Shown piece after piece: positions 58,763-64,000 of a stretch of DNA of 64,000 nucleotides; position 1 is the stretch's first letter, and the number at the start of each line of letters is the position of its first letter. The stretch is from Nissolia schottii (taxonomy: Eukaryota > Streptophyta > Magnoliopsida > Fabales > Fabaceae). A program made the position numbers and the translations under genes. The DNA lies in NCBI GenBank assembly GCA_003254905.1, contig QANU01006361.1:4766-68765 (forward strand). Reading direction: 5' to 3'. The notes below the pieces were generated by a model. The model was not told the origin of the DNA and ran no database searches. It saw only the letters and a list, made by a program, of their open reading frames with translations.

Positions 58763-59393
58763 TGATAGGATTAAAGAGAAACTTTTAATATGAAAAGTTT
58801 ATTCTAGACGGAACCGAAAGGATAAGGGGACCAGTCTTTGAAGGGGAACCAACCTATTAATTTTTATTCTATAATATCTTATTTTACTTATCCAATTCTT
58901 ATTATTTGTTCTTGACTGTTGGGTCCTAAAAACGATATAACAAATTGGTCCGACCTATCCGATTCCAGCTGCCGCCGCCCATCGCGCCACTGCCCATCGC
59001 GTTGTCGTCGACTCGCGTGCCGCCTACTACGCTGTCGACCACCACGTCGCCACCCACCGTCGTGCCATCTAGTTCACAATTTTTCCTTCTTTGGTTGATG
59101 TATAGTTCGCGTTGCCCTCTAATGGATGCTTGGAAAGACTCGATTGAGGCTGAGATGACGCAGTTTCACGAATTCAACCTTGAGGACAAGGTTCAGGCTT
59201 TGGAGGGGAGTATTGTTAGGATTAAAGAGAAGTCTTTAATATGGAAAGCTTATTCTAGACGGGACTGAAAGGATAAGGGAACCAACCCTTGAAGAGGAAT
59301 CAATCTCTTGATTTTTATTTAATAATATCCTATTTTACTTATCCAATCCTTATTATTTGTTTTTGGCTGTTAGGTCCCAAAAACGACCTAACA
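58763..59393. mobile_element. Miniature LTR retroelement (TRIM-like fossil), 631 bp
   Basis: Two 180-bp direct repeats (58763-58942 and 59214-59393) flank a 271-bp interior. The right repeat begins TGTTAGG and ends CCTAACA, the usual inverted TG..CA form; the left one is more eroded. A purine-rich tract (GGAGGGGAG) lies just before the right repeat, as expected of a polypurine tract. The flanking five bases are CTGAC on both sides, a perfect target duplication. By eye about a fifth of positions differ between the repeats, so it is old. The interior is GC-rich and has no polymerase; it is non-autonomous and broken. Confidence 0.82.
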
Positions 59394-62109
59394 CTGACAA
59401 ACTTAAAAAATAAGTAATTCTTTTTATATATAAAAAAAGTGTTTAGATATTACTTTTTATTTTTTAACAAAAGCTAGCAACAGCTAATTACCAAAAAAAA
59501 TAAAAATAAAAGTAGAAGCTGTTTTTTTACTTATTAGTTGCAAACTCGTATGTGGGCTCGTGTAATGTACGAGTTATTAAATTTTATAGTCGTAAAGTTT
59601 ATCACTTTAAAAATTGAATTTATGTTAATAAAAGTACTCATGAATGACATAAGATGTAAACAAGAATGAATTTTTTATTCTAAATTCGATGATGTCCAAT
59701 TCAATATTTCATATGAAAAAAGCAATTGCAATATCTCATACACTCTTACTACACTTTTAAATACAATAATCCATTTTGTAAAAAAATGTATGTTATTAAA
59801 ATGCAATAAAATAAAATATATTGCCTCATATTTACGATTGCCTATTTTTGGTTTATTGATTGAATCACTAATAATATGCATTTTCTGTTTTATTAATTTC
59901 TAGTGTCTTAACCGGTGTGATGCACGTATGAGTTATATAATCTTAATTTAAATTGATTAATTTATATACAAAGAAACTAATATTAAATTTATACATTTAC
60001 CTATGATGTTTAAATGTTTGCTCTAATATGAATGTATAGTATAGAAATAAAAATTGGTAGAATAATTCAATTAAAAATGTTCATACGATAAAGTGATTAC
60101 TATTGGTTATATAATTCATGCATATGTAATATATTTGGTTTTCCTAGAAGAAGTTTTAATGTGGTCTTGACTATGCAAGAGAGCATTGTTGAGTCTTAGG
60201 CTTGGTTTGATAATGTTATGGGCCTATGGCTCTCCAAAAGTTGTTAAGCTCCCTGAATTTTCTAAAAGTTGCTCTTGAAAAGCTATGACAATATTGTTTG
60301 GAAAAATAATAGAAAAATTGTTATTATTAACCAGAAGTTCTAAGAATAATGTTTGGTAAATATATTGTTTAGTTGCTCTAAAAATATAAAAATAATTATA
60401 ATTGATATAAATAGTAAAATATCATCTATATTTTAATGTCTCATTAATTATTGAATGACAAAATTAGAAGTTTATTAAAGTTTAAGATTATTTGAATCTT
60501 TTTAAATTTTGGAGAGTCAGAGTTAACTTTGAAAGTTAGGAGCAAAAACTCTCTAACTTTTCTATTTACCAAACACAAAAAATTGATTTGCGCTTTTTAA
60601 TACCATGAACACCTCCTCAAAAAGTTTTATCAAACCAAATCTTAGTGGGCCGTTACTTGTTTTATTTGTTTACCCATGCACGAGTTTAGTCTTCTTTACA
60701 TTCATCTAAAAAAATTGTTTTGCATCTCCTTAAGTTCTCTTTTATCTATTTAAAGTCAAACAACACACAAATTAAGTAAGACAGAAATATATCTTTGTGA
60801 ATGTGTAAAATGATATGAACTAACAAAATTACCGTACATAAAAAACAAATTTCTATCCATTGCACTCCTCAAATCTTATTATAATAATAAATTTTCCACA
60901 ACAAATTAATGTCCCACTACAATTACATTAGGGATAAATATGAAAAAAAAAATTAATGCAACTTAGATATTGTCAATGAATAGATATTATGAAACTCTAT
61001 AAAATAAAATAAAAAAGACCAGTAATAAAAAGCAAAGGAAGTGGCATCTCTTATGCGCATTAAGTTATTTGGCATCTTGCATACAATTAATTTGATTGAC
61101 ATCTCTGGTGTAAATTAAGTACTTCTTCCATATATTTTATATCTTTCACTTTGGACAAATCTCTTTATTAAAAATATCAGCCATTCATTTTTTATATAAA
61201 ATTTCAATTATGTGTCCGTAATAGAGAAAGTCTCGAAAATATTTACGTATTTTCTTGAAAACTAAATAATGTTACTTTAGTAAAATTATTTAAGCATTTA
61301 TCAAAAGTGACCGATAAAAAAAGAACAGCGGAAGTATATGGTTGTCACATTCCATGCAAATTAAAGTATTACCCGTGCAGCACATGCGTTAGTTATCATC
61401 TATTTAAGGTATAAACATTCATAAAAAAATGATTTTGTACATAATTCATATTACTCGTGCAGTGTGAATAAAATTGTAATAACAACTTGAAATATAATTG
61501 TTTTTTGGAAACAACTTGTAATATAAATTTTATTAAGACCTATTAAAATTCCTTATCACCTGCGCAATGGGGCTATTAAATCTTATATTTATTAATAAAA
61601 GAATAAATAAATTTTTTGATAGATTCTTAAAATATCTAATATGATATATATATATATATATATATAACTATAAAATATAAATACACAATTAATGTATTTT
61701 AAGATTTAAAATAATTAATATTAAATTTTAATAATAATAATAATAATAATAGCATGTCTAATAATTGAGAAAAAAATTGTTTACGTGCAAATAATTGGAA
61801 AAGTCAAATTAAAAATAAAAATTAGGAGTCGATGTGAGTAAACAACTTATTTAAGATGTTATGTAAAAGTTGTATAGTCAAACATAACAAAAAATAAAAA
61901 TATAATTTTTAACCTCTGAAAAGTTTTTTAAAAAATTATAAGTTGTCATCCAACACATTTGACATCACCCATTAACTTGAGGTATAAAATTTAGTAACGA
62001 AATTGTCCTACTAATTTTATTTTATTTTCATGTAAACATGAAAAGATCTCCATGACTTGCTTTTTTGATATTATACTGATGACGTTTTTATAAATAAAAT
62101 CAAACTTCT
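59394..62109. other. AT-rich intergenic DNA, one possible MITE, no gene seen
   Basis: A possible element at about 60197-60644 has facing ends TAGGCTTGGTTTGATAA and TTATCAAACCAAATCTTA, without a visible target duplication. A (TA)n run is at about 61639-61665 and an (AAT)n run at about 61731-61752. Open frames are short and AT-driven. Confidence 0.5.
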
Positions 62110-64000
62110 CCTCTAGCTGCGTATGAGGGAGATCCTTCCAACGAATTCCCTTCGTCATCATCAATGGTTTGCTGCCAATCCATGTTGTACAGATTGTTCG
62201 GATCCCATGGAGTCTCTTAGCCATTACTTTCATGAGTTCCCTCCCACGATGTGTCTTTGGCAGGCTACAAGGATTGCAGATTGTCTTGACTTGACCGTTC
62301 CGTTTGGGTGGTGATCACTGCTTCGTCTTCGTCGTCGTTGTTTGGTGGTGCTAGCGGCCGCGCAACAATGGACAAATTATTGAGTTTTGAATCAAGTTTG
62401 GTTGACTTGTTTGAGATGTGACGGTAACATCAATACCCTGCCCATTGAGGATCAACCCAGGCTCGTTGGCAACGTCTTCCCATTGGGTTCCTTAAGCTCA
62501 ATTCAGATGCTATTATTCTTTCTTCCCCTACTCATGTGTAGCGGTTGTTGTTAGTGTTCCAACTATGAACGTTAAAGTCTCACAAACTTGAATTAAGTGA
62601 AAAACATATATTTGGGAAGTCCTATAAAACCAATGCCTTAAGGATTTAGGTTAAGATGTGGTGTCTAACCCGCTTTGTGTCTCATTTAGTCTGTTTGTTT
62701 AAAAATCTCCTTCGAATTTAGGTTCTGATCATTGAGGTCTAACTTACAACACACTACCCAAGTATTTAGGTCAGTTAGGATACAATACCCAAGTCTATAT
62801 ATTCCTAATAGTTAGTTCGACACGATTCTTACTACAATGACACTAAGGATCAACGTAGACTATCACCGACTTACATTTTTATCATAGATATAACTTCATT
62901 AAAAACATTTAAATAATCATAAACATGAAATAACATGAACATTATAACGTAAACGCTTTAACTTGATAGCATAACATAACTTAGCTTGTTCATAATCTTT
63001 CAAGCACATGCAACATATGACATATTTAATGCAATAAAAATATATGGTCCCATATAACTCTAAAATAGTTTTCATGAATTTCTAAAATAACTTCATAAAT
63101 ATTTTCATAAATTGCTTCCTTAAATAACTACTTTCATAAATAAGGAAATTCCTAAATAAATGACTAATTCCATAAATACTTAAAAGAAAATACTAAGTTT
63201 TGTCTCTTATGATTTCATAAAAAACATGCATAAGATAAATAACTTCTAAAATAATTACATGGTTTGAAAATAGTCTGTGAAGAAAGTCACTCTCTTAGAA
63301 ATGATTGACGACTAAGGAGCACAGACACTGGGAGCTCCTGACGTCCTATGTGGAGACACTGATTCTCCATGGATAGAAGAAAGAGAGAGAGAGAGAGAAA
63401 GAGAGAAAGAATAAAAATAACTAGAGTTGTGGAATAAAGTTTGCACCTTCAAAGCTCTTTGAGTGAATTATCAAAGAATAACACTCAGGGGAGATTTCTA
63501 TTTATAGGAAGAGCTCAAGACCCCCTTCTAGATACGCCTCCCAATGTGGAACTTCACTTCCGTGTTACTATAGTGCCCATTCTCGCTATGTCGCTACAAC
63601 GGGCCTTAGGCGCTGAAGCGCACAATTGTTTTTTAAACCTAGAATTATGGGTTATTACACGAGTGATCCTACATTAGCGGAGCTTGCAGCGATTAGAGAG
63701 GGTCTTGCCTTTGCTTGTGAAAGTGGTTGGCATCGTATTATTTGTGATTCTGATTGTGCAGTGGTTGTGGGTCTTTTAGCATCTCCTCAGACTCATCACC
63801 CTCCCATGTTGACTCACCTGCTTCGTGCTATCAGGAAGCTTCTTGATCGTGATTGGGAGGTTTTTGTGCACCATGTTATTCGTATAATGAACTAGTTTGT
63901 TGACTCCCTTGCTAAGATCTAGGACTAGTCAGAAGAGAGTTGTGTGTATCGCTCCTCCTGGGAAAATTTTGGGTCTTCTTCATGAGGATGTCATAGCTGT
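62110..64000 (+). mobile_element. LINE relic (zinc-binding linker and RNase H) split by unrelated DNA
   Basis: The first part (about 62120-62430) reads MREILPTNSLRHH and CCTDCSDPMESLSHYFHE, the Cys/His linker of plant LINEs. The second part (about 63640-64000) is RNase H: PTLAELAAIREGLAFACESG, IICDSDCAVVVGLL and IRKLLDRDWEVFVHHVIRI, then stops. Between them lies about 1.1 kb (about 62540-63640) of AT-rich DNA without LINE character, including a GA microsatellite at 63380-63410. The end region closely resembles 51765-51930, so both relics belong to one family. The element runs off the window. Confidence 0.75.

Noticed and set aside
60197-60644. A confident hAT MITE call
   Set aside because: The inverted ends are short and imperfect and no target duplication is visible, so it is mentioned only as a possibility.

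Overview
The window reads as nuclear DNA of a dicot plant, most likely a legume. The reasons are AT-rich intergenic DNA, many introns with GT..AG borders, chloroplast-type leaders on two proteins, plant L1-type LINEs carrying an RNase H domain, several MITE families and many microsatellites. The legume call is inference from repeat style and protein resemblance; no species can be named. There are two assembly gaps or ambiguities beside poly-C runs (about 25376-25406 and 36954) and one single N at 3431.

Layout. 1-2172: 3' part of an L1-type LINE (+). 3638-23321: a 9.63-kb unit present twice head to tail, plus a 420-bp third fragment. Each unit carries a complete ten-exon gene (-) for a divergent ketol-acid reductoisomerase (KARI) of 634 residues. 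23322-33480: gene-free DNA rich in transposon remains, including a 1.06-kb element with long inverted repeats, degenerate minisatellites, a short telomere-type repeat and a LINE RNase H relic. 33809-35845: a bHLH transcription factor (+). 39073-42415: a NECAP-type clathrin adaptor accessory protein (+). 45135-47784: an uncharacterised acidic protein (+). 48915-51960: a heavily decayed LINE. 52334-58221: PUR7, SAICAR synthetase of purine synthesis (+). 58763-59393: an old miniature LTR element with a perfect 5-bp target duplication. 59394-62110: AT-rich DNA. 62110-64000: a second LINE relic split by unrelated DNA.

The four genes from 33.8 to 58.2 kb are all on the + strand, but nothing shows that they act together. 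They are ordinary housekeeping or regulatory genes.

The most unusual content is the tandem KARI pair. Both copies keep a full-length reading frame and a plastid-type leader. Both also share substitutions at positions the family needs for catalysis: the catalytic His is Asn, a metal-binding Asp is Tyr, and the spacing of a second metal-binding Glu pair is changed. The second copy has also lost a glycine of the NADPH-binding loop. The pair looks like a duplicated pseudoenzyme or a gene drifting toward death. Differences between the copies in the two exons I compared are mostly amino-acid changing.
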